From assembly GCF_023091865.1 (NCBI RefSeq), contig NZ_JAHXDI010000001.1, forward strand, positions 248,001 to 312,000: DNA of 64,000 nucleotides. The letters are read 5' to 3'. This DNA comes from Chromohalobacter moromii. Its GTDB lineage: Bacteria; Pseudomonadota; Gammaproteobacteria; Pseudomonadales; Halomonadaceae. Numbering within the stretch: position 1 is the first letter of the stretch; each line of letters begins with the position of its first letter. A model generated the notes under the pieces. The model was not told where the DNA came from. It saw only the letters and a program-made list of their open reading frames with translations, and did not search any database. Of the stretch, positions 63,730 to 64,000 are shown piece by piece. The position numbers and the translations under genes are program-made.

Positions 63730-64000
63730 TGAACGTCGTCACATTACGTAGTCCGGGCGGGCTGGATAAGCTCGATATCCACGAATGCGAAGCGCCGGGT
63801 GAGCCGGGGCCTGGCGAGGTGCGCGTGCGCGTGCATGCCAGCTCGCTCAATTATCATGACTACGGTGTCGTTGCCGGCGCCATGTCGACCGAAGACGGCC
63901 GTATCCCTATGTCGGATGGGGCCGGTGTCGTCGAAGCCGTGGGTGAAGGCGTCGAGGAATTCACCGTGGGTGATCGGGTGGTATCGACGTTCTTTCCCGA
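63730..64000 (+). CDS. Zinc-type alcohol dehydrogenase / quinone reductase (partial)
   Basis: The window ends within this gene; about 90 residues are visible. They read MNVVTLRSPGGLDKLDIHEC, PGEPGPGEVRVRVHASSLNY, HDYGVVAGAMS and VVEAVGEGVEEFTVGDRVVS, the N-terminal GroES-like domain of the medium-chain dehydrogenase family. The ATG at 63730 is preceded by AGGAGAG. It is divergent from the cupin gene. The nucleotide-binding half is outside the window. Confidence 0.88.

Overview
The window is a 64 kb piece of a GC-rich gammaproteobacterial chromosome. The gene content (a gamma-glutamylputrescine polyamine locus, TRAP uptake, DAACS and MscS membrane proteins, DUF2252, DUF3008, YghU, YeeN, YejK) suggests a halophile of the Halomonadaceae (Halomonas/Chromohalobacter type). 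This is an inference from protein style; no rRNA or tRNA gene is visible to confirm it.

Layout. 1-4300: the 3' end of guaA, its terminator, then an AT-rich inserted gene for an AIPR-type abortive-infection protein, a scrambled zone holding a LysR remnant and a degenerate copy of the start of a DUF808 gene, and an intact cold-shock gene. 4275-8680: an unknown membrane protein, a KefB/C-type antiporter and the intact DUF808 gene. 8780-13020: an FCD/GntR regulator with PdhR-like operators, a TRAP transporter (dctP, dctQ and a frameshifted dctM) and rpiB. 13200-18540: a NYN-domain protein, a truncated RhuM fragment, a small porin-like protein, a decayed TPR gene, a lipoprotein, a GFA enzyme and a DUF2252 protein.

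18750-23520: a catabolic cluster of less GC-rich composition. It has a family III CoA transferase of unusual domain order, an AcuI-like acrylyl-CoA reductase, an FMN-type split-barrel protein, a malonate-semialdehyde-decarboxylase-like tautomerase and a LysR regulator. Together they suggest handling of three-carbon acids (acrylate, 3-hydroxypropionate, malonate semialdehyde). 23630-30400: a GntR regulator divergent from puuA, puuB, a frameshifted NhaC-family transporter and a second puuB-like oxidase, i.e. polyamine catabolism. 30430-43490: a sorbosone-dehydrogenase-like protein with a DUF2231 partner, an MscS channel, a HipBA toxin-antitoxin module with three evenly spaced operators, an amino-acid-oxidase-like flavoprotein, an MFS exporter, a YciI protein, an SDR, an AGE epimerase, YghU and a HAD phosphatase.

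43600-64000: a DAACS symporter, hemG, a CurA-like reductase, two lipoproteins, a periplasmic aldose epimerase, a GAF/GGDEF/EAL signalling gene split by a frameshift, a small autoregulated HTH gene, catalase, an aldo-keto reductase, DUF3298 and DUF3008 proteins, YejK, a YadGH-like ABC exporter, a YeeN/YebC regulator, the lemA-TPM-TPM operon, a cupin and the start of a zinc-type alcohol dehydrogenase.

Three otherwise conserved genes (dctM, the NhaC-type gene and the GAF/GGDEF/EAL gene) each carry one frame break. That is either real decay or a base-calling problem in this assembly. The most interesting items are the guaA-linked AIPR insertion, the three-carbon-acid cluster with its substituted tautomerase active site, and the hipBA control region.
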